Shown here piece by piece: positions 10,879 to 19,545 of a DNA stretch of 64,000 nucleotides. How positions within the stretch are numbered: the stretch's first letter is position 1; every line of letters begins with the position of its first letter. Under the pieces are notes generated by a model. That model saw only the letters and a list, made by a program, of their open reading frames with translations. It ran no database searches and was not told the origin of the DNA. The translations under genes and the position numbers were made by a program. Source of the DNA: Clostridium peptidivorans (GTDB lineage: Bacteria; Bacillota; Clostridia; Clostridiales; Clostridiaceae); the NCBI RefSeq assembly GCF_900205925.1, contig NZ_OAOD01000011.1, positions 1 through 64,000 on the forward strand, given 5' to 3'.

Positions 10879-12573
10879 TTATAACTCTATTAAAGATGTA
10901 ACATCCTTAACAAGATTGTTTTTATCATCAAACATTATATATGTTTTTTTATTATATACATTTCCTTCTTCTATGAGTGCCATTATATCAATATAAAATT
11001 TTTCAAATCTAATATTATTTATTTCTCTGTTATTACTTATATAATCAGATTCTAGTATTCCTCTTTTAAGTATCTTTTCTTCCTCTTTATCTAAAGTCTT
11101 ATTTAAAAAATCAGGTATCCATTTCTTTTTAGTATGATATAAAAACTCATATTTAATTATTTCCTTTAATACAAAACTGTCTGAATTTAGTATACTTTCA
11201 TTATAATAAATCAAAATTTTGTAGTAGTCAACAAATGATATATTTCTGTCAAAGTATCCCTGTAAATAATAAAATTGACTAAGCGAATAATATAAGTCAA
11301 AAGGTTTATCGAATTTTGATAAAAGATACTTTATAGATAAATTAAAATTACCTGAATTATAATATCTATCTACCATCTCTTCTACCATCTTAAGTTTAAC
11401 CAATTCATCATAGGATATATGATTAGTTTTTAAAATTTCGTAGGGAGGAAACGGTGAATATACCATGCCCCATTTATCCGCTTCTGCTCTCATAGAAGAT
11501 CCTTTTAGAAGTTTTAAAAATCCAAGCTGGATTTCTTCTGGTTCTATAGAATGCAAGTCATTAAATGATTTTTTAAATGAATCAAAATCCTCTTCAGGAA
11601 GTCCTGCTATTAAGTCTAAGTGCTGTTGTATGTTTTTAATTTTTAAAAGCTCATTTACCTTTTCTTTTATATCTTCAAAATTTGCAGTTCTATTTATATT
11701 TTTAAGTACTTGATTATTGGTGCTTTGAACCCCTACTTCGAATTGAAATCTATTTTTAGGAGCTTTAGATAGTAGCTCTATTTCATCCTTTGTTAATAAA
11801 TCTGCAGATATTTCAAAATGGAAAGTAGTTTCACTTTCTTCTTCTATTAAGAACTTCCATATTGAATAGGCAAAGGTATGATTACAGTTAAAAGTTCTAT
11901 CCACAAATTTTACTAATTTAACTTTATTATCTATAAAATATTTTAATTCATTTTTTACTCTTTCAAGATTTAAGAACCTTACTCCATGAATGGTTGAGGA
12001 CAAACAGTACTTACAGTTAAAAGGACATCCTCTTGATGCTTCATAATACACAATCTTATTTTTTAAATCTTCATCTTTCTCATACGGAAATATTATTTTA
12101 TTAATATCCATAAGTTCTCTTTTACCTGTATAAACACTTCTTCCTTCATTCTTAAAGTATAATCCTTTTACGTCCATAATCTGTCTATTATTTAATAAGC
12201 ATTCTATAAACTCCCTATATGTTTCCTCCCCTTCTCCTTCTATTATATAGTCGCAATTATCTTCCTTTACATAGGAAGCCTCTTCATAGGAAACCTCAGG
12301 GCCGCCAAATAAGATAGTTATATTTTTATCTATCAGCTTTAATAGCTTAGAAATTCGTAGTACATATTCTATATTCCATATATAACAAGAAAGTCCAACC
12401 ACATCTGGTTTTTCTCTCATAATATTTTGTACTATTCTTTCTACTCTATCGTTTATCGAATACTCTTGTAAAATGCATTCATAATTTAAATCTTTTGTGT
12501 AATTTTTTAAATATCTTATTGCTAAATTACTATGAATATATTTTGAATTTACTGCCGCTAATATTACTTTCAT
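10879..12573 (-). CDS. B12-binding-domain radical SAM protein with DUF4080-like C-terminus
   Basis: The 564-residue protein has three parts. Residues about 1-140 look like a cobalamin-binding Rossmann domain (VGLSCYIWNIEYVLRISKLL, then ILFGGPEVSYE). Residues about 170-380 are a radical SAM barrel with the cluster motif CPFNCKYC. The C-terminal third resembles the DUF4080 region of clostridial relatives. Such proteins bind a [4Fe-4S] cluster, and some use cobalamin for methyl transfer; the substrate is unknown. A small methyltransferase-like gene lies 28 bp upstream and is probably co-transcribed. Confidence 0.85.
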   Translation of the reverse strand: MKVILAAVNSKYIHSNLAIRYLKNYTKDLNYECILQEYSINDRVERIVQNIMREKPDVVGLSCYIWNIEYVLRISKLLKLIDKNITILFGGPEVSYEEASYVKEDNCDYIIEGEGEETYREFIECLLNNRQIMDVKGLYFKNEGRSVYTGKRELMDINKIIFPYEKDEDLKNKIVYYEASRGCPFNCKYCLSSTIHGVRFLNLERVKNELKYFIDNKVKLVKFVDRTFNCNHTFAYSIWKFLIEEESETTFHFEISADLLTKDEIELLSKAPKNRFQFEVGVQSTNNQVLKNINRTANFEDIKEKVNELLKIKNIQQHLDLIAGLPEEDFDSFKKSFNDLHSIEPEEIQLGFLKLLKGSSMRAEADKWGMVYSPFPPYEILKTNHISYDELVKLKMVEEMVDRYYNSGNFNLSIKYLLSKFDKPFDLYYSLSQFYYLQGYFDRNISFVDYYKILIYYNESILNSDSFVLKEIIKYEFLYHTKKKWIPDFLNKTLDKEEEKILKRGILESDYISNNREINNIRFEKFYIDIMALIEEGNVYNKKTYIMFDDKNNLVKDVTSLIEL

Positions 12574-12601
12574 TCTTTACTTTCCTTTCAAACCATTTAT
12601 A

Positions 12602-13102
12602 TTATTTCTTTTCTGCTTTTATATAATATATATCTTCATCTTCTATTTCTTCTATTATGTTAAAATATTCACTTAAAATCTTTAAAGTGGCCTTTTTATT
12701 TGAATTCATAAATATTTTATTATCTTTAAATATGATCTTTTTTTCCTTTGTCTTAGAAGAAATAATTTTTATATTAAAATTCACTAATTTATTATAACCT
12801 TTATTTACATCCCATATGTAAATTTTACCCTTTTCTTTTAAATAATTATTAATATTTTTTATAAGCTCCTTTCTGCTACTTTCAAAATAAACTTGACTTA
12901 AAGTAAAAAGCATTACACAGTTATCATAATATTTTTCCTCTATTTTATTCTCTTCATATTTTCCATCTATATATTCTATGGTAGGATTAACATTAAACTC
13001 CTTAAACATATTATATATTATTCCTGTGTTGGACATCCCAATGTCCAATAAATTGCCATTAAATAATTCATCTTCTAATTGTAAAGTAACATTTTTCTCC
13101 AT
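12602..13102 (-). CDS. Small SAM-dependent methyltransferase-like protein
   Basis: The 166-residue protein contains LLDIGMSNTGI near residue 18, which fits methyltransferase motif I, followed by CVMLFTLSQVYFES and KGKIYIWDVNK, which fit the later strands of a class I fold. It is shorter than usual and lacks a clear N-terminal extension. The start follows a strong GGAGGTGG site. The gene is followed after 28 bp by the radical SAM gene on the same strand, suggesting a joint role. Catalytic activity is not certain. Confidence 0.6.
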   Translation of the reverse strand: MEKNVTLQLEDELFNGNLLDIGMSNTGIIYNMFKEFNVNPTIEYIDGKYEENKIEEKYYDNCVMLFTLSQVYFESSRKELIKNINNYLKEKGKIYIWDVNKGYNKLVNFNIKIISSKTKEKKIIFKDNKIFMNSNKKATLKILSEYFNIIEEIEDEDIYYIKAEKK

Positions 13103-13181
13103 ATATCCACCTCCTTCAAAGATGAATACCTCTTACCTCTAAGACTTGTCAATTTTATATATAATACTTCTCTATAAAAAT

Positions 13182-13208
13182 TAAAAATCCTCTAATAGAG
13201 GATTTTTA
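13182..13208 (-). terminator. Rho-independent terminator after the phospholipase-like gene
   Basis: AAAAATCCTCT and AGAGGATTTTT form a perfect 11-bp stem with an AAT loop and a T-run inside the descending arm. It sits 12 bases after the stop codon. Confidence 0.85.
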
Positions 13209-13219
13209 ATCTGCCTTTT

Positions 13220-13945
13220 TTAAATTTCTTTATAATCTTCTTTTATTTTTGATATTTCATCACAAAAATCCAACATAAATCCTGCGGTAGTTCTTTGTGC
13301 TTCTTTTAAAGAAATAGCTGCAATATTTCCATATCTTATCTCTCTATCTTTAATATGAATATTTTTTATATATGCGTTGTTAGCAATAAAAGAATTATTT
13401 TTTATATAATCTTCTATATATTTATATCTTACTACTCCCTTATCTGCTACAAAGATGAAGTCATTCATAAGTTTACTTATAATCCAGAGCTCAAATTTTC
13501 TATGGCTTTTTAAAAGTTTATTATTTACATGCTGCGGAACTGTAGTATCTTGTATTAAATGGCAGGCTGCTCCAAAATAAAACATAGCTCTTTCCATGTT
13601 TCCAGACTCAACATATTCTAATGCACTTGAATGATAGCGCCTGCATTCTTCTAAAGCATTAGAGAATCCAAATAGCCCCTTACCCTTCCTGTAATCAAAA
13701 AAATGATTGGAGCTTTTAAAGTCCTGATCTGCCCACATAACTCCTTCATTTATGCTACTTATATACTTTTTTAAGAATTCAAACTCTTCTTCATATCCAT
13801 CATTTTTTAAAATGCTTAATGCCTGTATATTTATAAATTTATGGACAGTACAATAAGTCTTTAGCACCTTTTTTTTCAAAGGATTTACAGCAAAAAATAA
13901 TCCTTTTAATGCACCGCCATAAGTTTTTTCAATTTTATTTTGCAT
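13220..13945 (-). CDS. Zinc-dependent phospholipase C-like protein lacking a signal peptide
   Basis: The 241-residue protein matches the zinc phospholipase C fold (alpha-toxin N-domain). Likely metal ligands are H35, D75, H81 (SNHFFDY), H129 and D133 (HLIQD), H139 (PQHVNN), and H148 with E152 (SHRKFE), in the family order. Secreted relatives begin their mature chain with a zinc-binding Trp after a signal peptide; here there is no signal sequence and residue 1 is Met, so the enzyme is either cytoplasmic, has different N-terminal coordination, or is inactive. The C-terminal membrane-binding domain of alpha-toxin is absent. Confidence 0.75.
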   Translation of the reverse strand: MQNKIEKTYGGALKGLFFAVNPLKKKVLKTYCTVHKFINIQALSILKNDGYEEEFEFLKKYISSINEGVMWADQDFKSSNHFFDYRKGKGLFGFSNALEECRRYHSSALEYVESGNMERAMFYFGAACHLIQDTTVPQHVNNKLLKSHRKFELWIISKLMNDFIFVADKGVVRYKYIEDYIKNNSFIANNAYIKNIHIKDREIRYGNIAAISLKEAQRTTAGFMLDFCDEISKIKEDYKEI

Positions 13946-14256
13946 ATAACCTAACTACTCCTTTTATATTATTTGTTCTTTATCTTAATATTAAAGCCCC
14001 ATGCATAGGATTTCCAAAAGATTTTTAATTAAACCTATAAATTAAAATTTTATCAAAATATTCCATAAGTTTTCTCCTAAATAAAATTATCTTCCATAAT
14101 ATATAATTTGTCAACGCACACTTTTGAAGTTTATACCGTGAAAGCAAATGAACTCACCCTCTATTTTACTTGCATTTTTTCATGCCTTGCTTTAAAATTA
14201 TGTCGAGACATGTCTTATAATATTAATATGTGTTTATGTATTAGGAGGACTTATAA
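13946..14256. other. Intergenic region between divergent genes
   Basis: This AT-rich stretch separates the phospholipase-like gene (minus) from the symporter gene (plus). It holds a TATAAT-like -10 about 36 bp before the symporter start, preceded by the small dyad TGTCGAGACATGTC. No clear -35 and no ORF are visible. Confidence 0.4.
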
Positions 14257-15498
14257 ATGAATACTAAAAAGAAAAGCATCTTTACAAATTTAGGTGCTTT
14301 AATAATCATTGCTATGTTTGTAGGAGTATTAACAGGTCTACTTATGGGTAAGAACGCTCATATGTTTGCACCTTTAGGCGATATATTTATGTCGCTTATT
14401 AAAATGGTAGTTGTACCATTAGTAGCTTTTTCCATAATAACTGGCGCCGCTTCTATAGGTGATACAAAATCTGCTGGTAAAATAGGAATTGCAACTTTTT
14501 CTTACTATATGATTACCACTTTAGTTGCTGTTATTATAGGACTTGTGTTTGGAGAACTATTTAAGCCTGGTGCAGGTATCAATGTATCCTCACTTAGTTC
14601 TATGTTCTCTAATGAATTTGAGACTAAGGGGAATCTACCTGGATTTTGGGATACTGTAAAAGGTATCATTCCTGAAAATCCAATTAAAGCCTTAGTAGAA
14701 GGAAACATACTCCAAATTATTTTCTTCAGCTTATTTTTAGGTTTTGGAATTTCTTCTTTGGAAAATGAAAAGAAAACATTTATTGTAAAGACATTTACTT
14801 ATATTAACGATGCTTTAATTTTTATAATTATGAAGGTAATGTATATAGCCCCAATTGGCGTATTTGCATTAATGGCAGATGCCACTGGTACATTCGGTTA
14901 TAATATATTAAAGAAAATAGTTTATCTATTTTTCGTATATGTATTAGCTTTAATTGTACATAATTACGGAATTTATTCTTTAAACATAAAATTATTTTCT
15001 TCAGTACCATTAAAAAAGTTTTGGTCATCCATATACAAGCCTCAATTAGTTGCACTTTCTACAGCTTCCTCTATAGCAACATTGCCTCTAAATATGGAAG
15101 TTTGTGAGCAAGAACTCGGAGTATCAAAACAAACTTCTTCCTTTGTATTACCTTTAGGTGCTACTATAAATATGGATGGAAACGCAATTTACTATTCACT
15201 GGCTGCTTGTTTCTTTGCCCAAATGTTTAATATTGACCTTGGACCTTCTCAATACATGGCAATAATATTTACAGCTACCATAGGTTCCATAGGACAAGCC
15301 GGTGTTCCAGGCCCAACTTTATTAATTGTTGCAGTGCTACTTGCTGCCAACATTCCTGTTGTTGGACTTCCTATACTATTTGGTGTAGACAGAATATTTG
15401 ATATGCTTAGAACCGCTGTTAATATAACTGGAGATGCTTCTTGTGCCGTAATTGTAGATAGACTTAGAGAATCAGAAAACTTATCCGATGCAAGTTAA
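14257..15498 (+). CDS. Dicarboxylate/amino acid:cation symporter (DAACS family)
   Basis: The 413-residue membrane protein imports an anionic or neutral amino acid with sodium or protons. It shows the family signatures: the serine-rich hairpin STASSIATLPLNM, NMDGNAIYYSLAA on helix 7, AGVPGPTLLI on hairpin 2, and DRIFDMLRTAVNITGDASCA on helix 8, where substrate and cations bind. The conserved Asp-Arg and Asn-x3-Asp residues are present. Glutamate, aspartate, serine or threonine are all possible substrates. The start follows TTAGGAGGAC. It stands alone, ended by a good terminator. Confidence 0.9.
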   Translation: MNTKKKSIFTNLGALIIIAMFVGVLTGLLMGKNAHMFAPLGDIFMSLIKMVVVPLVAFSIITGAASIGDTKSAGKIGIATFSYYMITTLVAVIIGLVFGELFKPGAGINVSSLSSMFSNEFETKGNLPGFWDTVKGIIPENPIKALVEGNILQIIFFSLFLGFGISSLENEKKTFIVKTFTYINDALIFIIMKVMYIAPIGVFALMADATGTFGYNILKKIVYLFFVYVLALIVHNYGIYSLNIKLFSSVPLKKFWSSIYKPQLVALSTASSIATLPLNMEVCEQELGVSKQTSSFVLPLGATINMDGNAIYYSLAACFFAQMFNIDLGPSQYMAIIFTATIGSIGQAGVPGPTLLIVAVLLAANIPVVGLPILFGVDRIFDMLRTAVNITGDASCAVIVDRLRESENLSDAS

Positions 15499-15504
15499 GC
15501 GTAA

Positions 15505-15548
15505 TTTTTTATACTGTATTATAATTTTTTATAATACAGTATTTTTTA
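15505..15548 (+). terminator. Rho-independent terminator of the symporter gene
   Basis: The perfect arms ATACTGTATTAT and ATAATACAGTAT are followed by TTTTTT. It sits just after the symporter stop codon. Confidence 0.85.
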
Positions 15549-15557
15549 TTCCTTAGT

Positions 15558-15604
15558 AATTATTCCTAAGCATTAAGAATATTTCTTAATGCTTAGGAAT
15601 AATT
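15558..15604. repeat. Perfect 22-bp-arm palindrome before the SpoVB-like gene
   Basis: A 47-bp inverted repeat with perfect 22-bp arms and a 3-base centre. The left arm begins AATTATTCCTAAGC and the right arm ends GCTTAGGAATAATT. It lies between the symporter terminator and the flippase ribosome site (GAGGTTATAAGGA). There is no T-run after it. It could be an operator, an mRNA 5' hairpin or a repeat remnant. Confidence 0.8.
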
Positions 15605-15635
15605 ATTAATGTTAATAATATTGAGGTTATAAGGA

Positions 15636-17129
15636 ATGAAAAAAGATACTTTTTATAGGGACACCCTAACGCTAACAGCAGCTAATATAGCAACGGGCAT
15701 ACTAGGGTTTACATTTTCCATAATACTATCAAGTAAAATTGGGCCTGAAGGTATGGGGCTTTACGGGCTAATAATGCCTATATATAATTTATTTATATGT
15801 ATTATTTCAGGTGGTCTAGTAACTGCTATTTCTAAGGTATCTGCAGTATATTACAGTAAACATGACTTCAAAAACCTAAATAAAACCATCGATACCACCC
15901 TATCATTTGATAGTTTATGGGCACTTATAGTTGTAAGCATTGTATTTGTTAGCTCAAACTATATAAGTACCTATTTAATAAAGGACAGTCGAAGCTTATA
16001 TGCCCTAAAGGTGCTTTGTCCTGCAATGCTATTTATCGCAATTTCTTCAATACTTAAAGGATATTTTTATGGTATATCTAAGGTTAAATTTCCTGCATAT
16101 ATAGATGTATTCGAAAAGTTTATAAGAACAGTAGTTATAATAGTTATATTTGGTACCTATGCTTTATCAAGCGATATTTCCAGCAAAGTAACTTTTGCAT
16201 ATGTTGCTTTAGCAATTGGCGAAGGAATAAGCACTGCTTTGCTATATATATGTTATAAAATACATAAAGTAAAGCCTTATCGTAACACTGAGCCTTCAGA
16301 AGGAAGAGCTCAACTCCTGTTCAACGTGCTTATTATATCTATCCCATTGTGTTTAAATGCCTTTTTATCTACAGCACTTTCTACTGTTTCTACTTTAATA
16401 GTTCCTAGAAGATTAATTGCTGCTGGAATGGATTATAGTACAGCATTGTCCTTAATTGGTAAATTTACAGGAATGAGCTTAAGCATAATATTTTTCCCTA
16501 TGGTTGTTATAAACTCTGTTTCTACAATACTTATTCCGGACATATCTAAAAGTATTAGCAATAAAGATTATTGGAGTACAGAAACTAGGGTTATGAGTGT
16601 ACTTAAAGTAGCTCTTTTATTAGGCTTATCTACCTTGATTATATGCAATACTATTCCAAACGAACTGGGAAACTTACTTTTTAGAAGACAAGACTTAGGT
16701 AGTTTTATATCCATTTCTGCTTTAATTGCACCCTTAGTCTATGTAAGTACAACCACCTATGGTATATTAAATGGATTAGGAAAACAAGGTATTTTGCTTA
16801 GAAACTCCCTTATTATATCTCTTATAGAACTTGTAAGTCTTTACATTTTTGTAGGTATACCTTCTATTAACATATATGGATTTGTAATAACCTTTATTAT
16901 AACTTCATCTATAGGACTTATAGTTAATATGTATGAAATTAAAAAACATCTAAATATTGAATTTAATAAAAATAATTTTGTTGTAGATATACTTCTCTGC
17001 ATATTGTTTTATTTTATATTAAATATTTTAAAAAACATTTTACCTGAAACTCTATCTATGAAATATCCAATTATAACTCTTGCAGGTTTTCTGTTAATAT
17101 TTTTTGATTTTAAACTCTGCAAACAATAA
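15636..17129 (+). CDS. SpoVB-like oligosaccharide/lipid flippase (MOP superfamily)
   Basis: The 497-residue protein has about fourteen membrane helices and belongs to the MOP exporter superfamily, SpoVB/MurJ branch. The N-terminus (TLTLTAANIATGILGFTFSI, then KIGPEGMGLYGLIMPIYNLF) has the family pattern. SpoVB-like proteins move lipid-linked precursors across the membrane, in SpoVB itself for spore cortex. A second flippase of the same superfamily lies at 23.8 kb. A perfect palindrome precedes the gene. The stop is directly followed by a family A hairpin repeat 12 bp downstream. The spore role is a family inference. Confidence 0.8.
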   Translation: MKKDTFYRDTLTLTAANIATGILGFTFSIILSSKIGPEGMGLYGLIMPIYNLFICIISGGLVTAISKVSAVYYSKHDFKNLNKTIDTTLSFDSLWALIVVSIVFVSSNYISTYLIKDSRSLYALKVLCPAMLFIAISSILKGYFYGISKVKFPAYIDVFEKFIRTVVIIVIFGTYALSSDISSKVTFAYVALAIGEGISTALLYICYKIHKVKPYRNTEPSEGRAQLLFNVLIISIPLCLNAFLSTALSTVSTLIVPRRLIAAGMDYSTALSLIGKFTGMSLSIIFFPMVVINSVSTILIPDISKSISNKDYWSTETRVMSVLKVALLLGLSTLIICNTIPNELGNLLFRRQDLGSFISISALIAPLVYVSTTTYGILNGLGKQGILLRNSLIISLIELVSLYIFVGIPSINIYGFVITFIITSSIGLIVNMYEIKKHLNIEFNKNNFVVDILLCILFYFILNILKNILPETLSMKYPIITLAGFLLIFFDFKLCKQ

Positions 17130-17140
17130 AAGGAAATTAC

Positions 17141-17368
17141 GACATATTGAATCTATCGTATGGGATTTACATTTAGGAAAGCGTTCGTTTCGCAAAAAAG
17201 GTCTAATATTTCTGAAATTAAAATATCTAAACCTTCTAAACTCGCTTTGCTCAAACAATAGAAGGTTCTTAACGATATTTTAATTCCAGAAATAAAGACC
17301 TTTTAGTGCTTACTCAATGCTTTCTACAATGTAAATCCCATATGATTATTCAATATTCGAAATATTAC
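17141..17368 (-). repeat. Family A hairpin repeat, copy 3
   Basis: A full reverse-orientation copy, from GACATATTGAAT to ATTCGAAATATT. The apex reads CTCGCTTTGCTCAAACAATAG, with the arm pair CTTCTAAACTCG and CAATAGAAGG. Inner arms AAGGTCTAATATTTCTG and AGAAATAAAGACCTTTT pair. It starts 11 bases after the flippase stop codon and is followed directly by a shortened element B. Confidence 0.85.
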
Positions 17369-17370
17369 TC

Positions 17371-17485
17371 AGGTTTACTGACTGAAGGAAGGGCTGATAA
17401 GCCCGCAGACCGGTAGGTCGTAAAACTGTAACCTTTCAAACTTTCACCATAAAAAATTTTATGTATTAATTGTTAAAGCAAAGAC
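17371..17485 (-). repeat. Shortened element B with tandem mini-hairpins
   Basis: The end motif CTGACTGAAGGAAGG is followed directly by the tandem hairpins GGGCTGATAAGCCC and GACCGGTAGGTC, then GTAAAA. The far end, TTTATGTATTAATTGTTAAA, matches the outer end of the full element B at 58.9 kb. The middle and the GCGAA hairpin are deleted. It sits between a full family A copy and an A end fragment. Confidence 0.65.
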
Positions 17486-17563
17486 ATTTTTAGTGTTGAA
17501 AATATATCAATTTTTAAGGGAAGCCATCTGGATCCCCTTGTTTCGCTTTATGAGAACATTACG
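17484..17563 (+). repeat. Family A end fragment joined to element C
   Basis: The first 18 bases, ACATTTTTAGTGTTGAA, are an isolated family A end. They run straight into element C (ATATATCAATTTTTAAGGG, then the hairpin around GCCATCTGG and CCCTTGTTTCGC). Element C recurs near 18.34 and 20.85 kb after full A copies, so this site looks like an A copy that has lost everything but one end. Confidence 0.65.
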
Positions 17564-17570
17564 ACTTAAT

Positions 17571-17873
17571 TTATTTGTTATAATGTTCCTTTAATAAAAT
17601 CATGGCATTATCTAAGGCTATCTTTAAATCATGATATGATTTTGCCTCTGCTCTAAGAACAGGATGTTCCCAATCACATTGATTAATTATATACACTATA
17701 AATCTTCCTATTCCTGAATACCAACCTACGTCAAGAACTAGGTTTTTTCCAAACTTCACTTGAAGCATATCTTCAGTAAGATTTATATTGTTTTCGTCTA
17801 ACACCTCAGATTCTTCAATGTCATAATTATTAAAGATAACCTTACCTGGGCTAAAATCATATTCTTTAAACAT
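17571..17873 (-). CDS. Unknown small protein
   Basis: The 100-residue protein is soluble, acidic and has no signal peptide. It contains VLDVGWYSGIGRFIVYI in the middle and a C-terminal helix ending AMILLKEHYNK. I do not recognise a family. The gene is isolated between repeat clusters: element C lies a few bases beyond its stop and element D lies upstream of its start, so it may be accessory. A ribosome site, GAGGTAACAA, precedes the ATG. Confidence 0.55.
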   Translation of the reverse strand: MFKEYDFSPGKVIFNNYDIEESEVLDENNINLTEDMLQVKFGKNLVLDVGWYSGIGRFIVYIINQCDWEHPVLRAEAKSYHDLKIALDNAMILLKEHYNK

Positions 17874-17915
17874 TTGTTACCTCACATTTCAAATAGCATT
17901 ACTACACAATATATT

Positions 17916-17977
17916 ACAAGTGTGTACTAAATTATAGTTTACTTGTATGCTAATTATAATATCAGCAATACTAAGAA
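17916..17977. repeat. Element D, copy 1
   Basis: A 60-bp block beginning ACAAGTGTGTACTAAATTAT and including TTACTTGTATGCTAATTATA. It recurs at 20333-20389 and 23447-23510 with few changes. It contains an ACAAGT half-site repeated in inverted form (ACTTGT) about 30 bp apart. It precedes a family A copy at all three sites. Function unknown. Confidence 0.7.
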
Positions 17978-17999
17978 ACCAATTGTTCTTGTTGACATA

Positions 18000-18399
18000 C
18001 CGATAGTTTTTGAATATGCAAAATCAAAGACTTAACATTTACTATAATATAACCTCTATTTCCTCCTTTAGCAGATATAGATGATATTTTTAATGTTGAA
18101 TATAGAATGAGATTTGCATTGTAGAAAGTATTGAACAAGCAAATAGAAGCTCTTTATTTCTGACTTTAAAACACCGTTAAGAATTTTCTACTGTCTGAGC
18201 GTCAGCGAGTTTAGAAAATTTAGGTGATTTAAAGTCAGAAATATTAGAGCTTCTTTGTGCAGTGAACCACTTTCCTAAATGCAAATTTCATACTATATAT
18301 TCAATATTAAAAATATCCTTAAAAATGCTGAAGAAAAATATATCAATTTTTAAGGGAAGCCATCTAGCTTCCCTTGTTTCGCTTTATAAGAAAAATGCG
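18000..18399. repeat. 400-bp duplicated block, copy 1 (contains family A copy 4)
   Basis: This block matches 20512-20911 almost base for base. It starts at CCGATAGTTTTTGAATATGC, runs through TTTCCTCCTTTAGCAGATAT, then a full family A hairpin, and ends with element C. In this copy element C forms the perfect hairpin AAGGGAAGC/GCTTCCCTT. The near identity suggests recent duplication or gene conversion. No ORF is seen. Confidence 0.85.
18083..18317 (+). repeat. Family A hairpin repeat, copy 4
   Basis: A 235-bp copy with ends GATATTTTTAATGTTGAA and TTCAATATTAAAAATATC. Inner arms GCTCTTTATTTCTGACTTTA and TAAAGTCAGAAATATTAGAGC pair across the apex CTACTGTCTGAGCGTCAGC. The apical arm pair here is AATTTTCTA/TAGAAAATT rather than the GCCTTCTA/TAGAAGGC of other copies. 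Confidence 0.88.
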
Positions 18400-18417
18400 A
18401 ACATATTAAGGTTTAAA

Positions 18418-18903
18418 TTATGGTAATTTCTTTTTTATAACATTTTGATAGTATGGTGGCAACTCCCAACTTTTTATATGTTCAAATTTCTCCACTTTAA
18501 CATTATCAATTGGATTTACCCTTAAAGTAATATAATCAGTTCCAACATCAAGGTGTGGCCCTACATATGGATGTAACTCTATTTTTAATCGAAAATCAAA
18601 TCCTCTATAACCATTCACTCTATCAGCCTTTAATATAGTAACATCATAAGGTGCTACTGTAGGCGATGTAGTTAAGTATTCTTTGTAGTATTTATCTACT
18701 TCATCTTGGATATAGGGTAAAAGTAAAGTCATAAAAATGTCTTGATATAATTCTTCTCGTGATTTCTCTGGTGGAATATACGGGTTGCTAACTAAAGGCT
18801 TTATCCTATCTGCGCATACATAAGCATAGCCGTTAGATGATAGACTGAAAACTAATACCCCTATCATAAATACTATTATTATTTTTTTCTTCATTAATAA
18901 CAC
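18418..18903 (-). CDS. Secreted DUF3888-type protein
   Basis: The 161-residue protein has a classic signal peptide: positively charged MLLMKKKI, a hydrophobic core and SSNGYAYVCAD near the cleavage site. The mature part (EELYQDIFMTLLLPYIQDEVDKYY, then LHPYVGPHLDVGTDYITLRV) fits the DUF3888 family found in Bacillus and Clostridium. It is predicted to act outside the membrane; the function is unknown. It sits in the repeat-rich accessory stretch, with element C just beyond its stop. A GAGGGTG ribosome site precedes the start. Confidence 0.75.
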   Translation of the reverse strand: MLLMKKKIIIVFMIGVLVFSLSSNGYAYVCADRIKPLVSNPYIPPEKSREELYQDIFMTLLLPYIQDEVDKYYKEYLTTSPTVAPYDVTILKADRVNGYRGFDFRLKIELHPYVGPHLDVGTDYITLRVNPIDNVKVEKFEHIKSWELPPYYQNVIKKKLP

Positions 18904-19053
18904 CCTCCTCAGTAACTTTTATAACAGTATTCCCTTTTTATAAAAATTACTGATTGGCAATTGTTTCATAAAATATTTGCACCTGTTATTAATTCGGCAT
19001 ATTTTTACTCTTGCACTCACAAGATGAGAAAATTGTGAACTACTAAATTTTGT

Positions 19054-19545
19054 TTACTTCATGGACAATGCTTTGTCTATTGCAGCTTGAATCATTGGAT
19101 GACAACATTTTCCTAACGGATTTTTCTTTTGACATTGTGATTTGCTCATTGCTCCTGTAATTTTTAAAACATCTTTCATATCAGTTGCACCATCTTTTAG
19201 TACTGCATCTATAACCTGACCTTCTGTTACTTTACTACAATAACAGGCATATTTAGGATTTGCATCTTTTTTAAACCATAATGGTACTTTTACTTGCTGT
19301 TTATTAAATTTAGTATTAGATTCTGTATTATAATAAGTAACATCACATTCCTCATTCATACATAGGAAATAATCATTGTTGCTAACTTGTTCTGTTAACT
19401 CGTCAAGTACCATGTGCTTTACTGTAATATTTTTTACAAATGTACCATTCTCTCCACATACTGGACATAAGCTATTTTTTTCTACCAACCTAGTAGTTTC
19501 TATTTTACTTCCGCAACAGGATTTATTTAGAGTTTTCTTTTCCAT
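19054..19545 (-). CDS. CopZ-type zinc/[2Fe-2S] metallochaperone without a heavy-metal domain
   Basis: The protein of about 163 residues resembles the N-terminal part of Archaeoglobus-type CopZ. CPVC and CMNEEC pairs form a zinc site, and CYCSKVTEGQV with CQKKNPLGKCC forms a BFD-like [2Fe-2S] site; an extra CC lies near the N-terminus. The C-terminal copper-binding (HMA) domain of CopZ is absent. I place the start at MEKKTLN, leaving a 23-bp overlap with the ArsR gene; an upstream start would overlap by 59 bp. It probably handles the metal sensed by ArsR. Confidence 0.75.
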   Translation of the reverse strand: MEKKTLNKSCCGSKIETTRLVEKNSLCPVCGENGTFVKNITVKHMVLDELTEQVSNNDYFLCMNEECDVTYYNTESNTKFNKQQVKVPLWFKKDANPKYACYCSKVTEGQVIDAVLKDGATDMKDVLKITGAMSKSQCQKKNPLGKCCHPMIQAAIDKALSMK

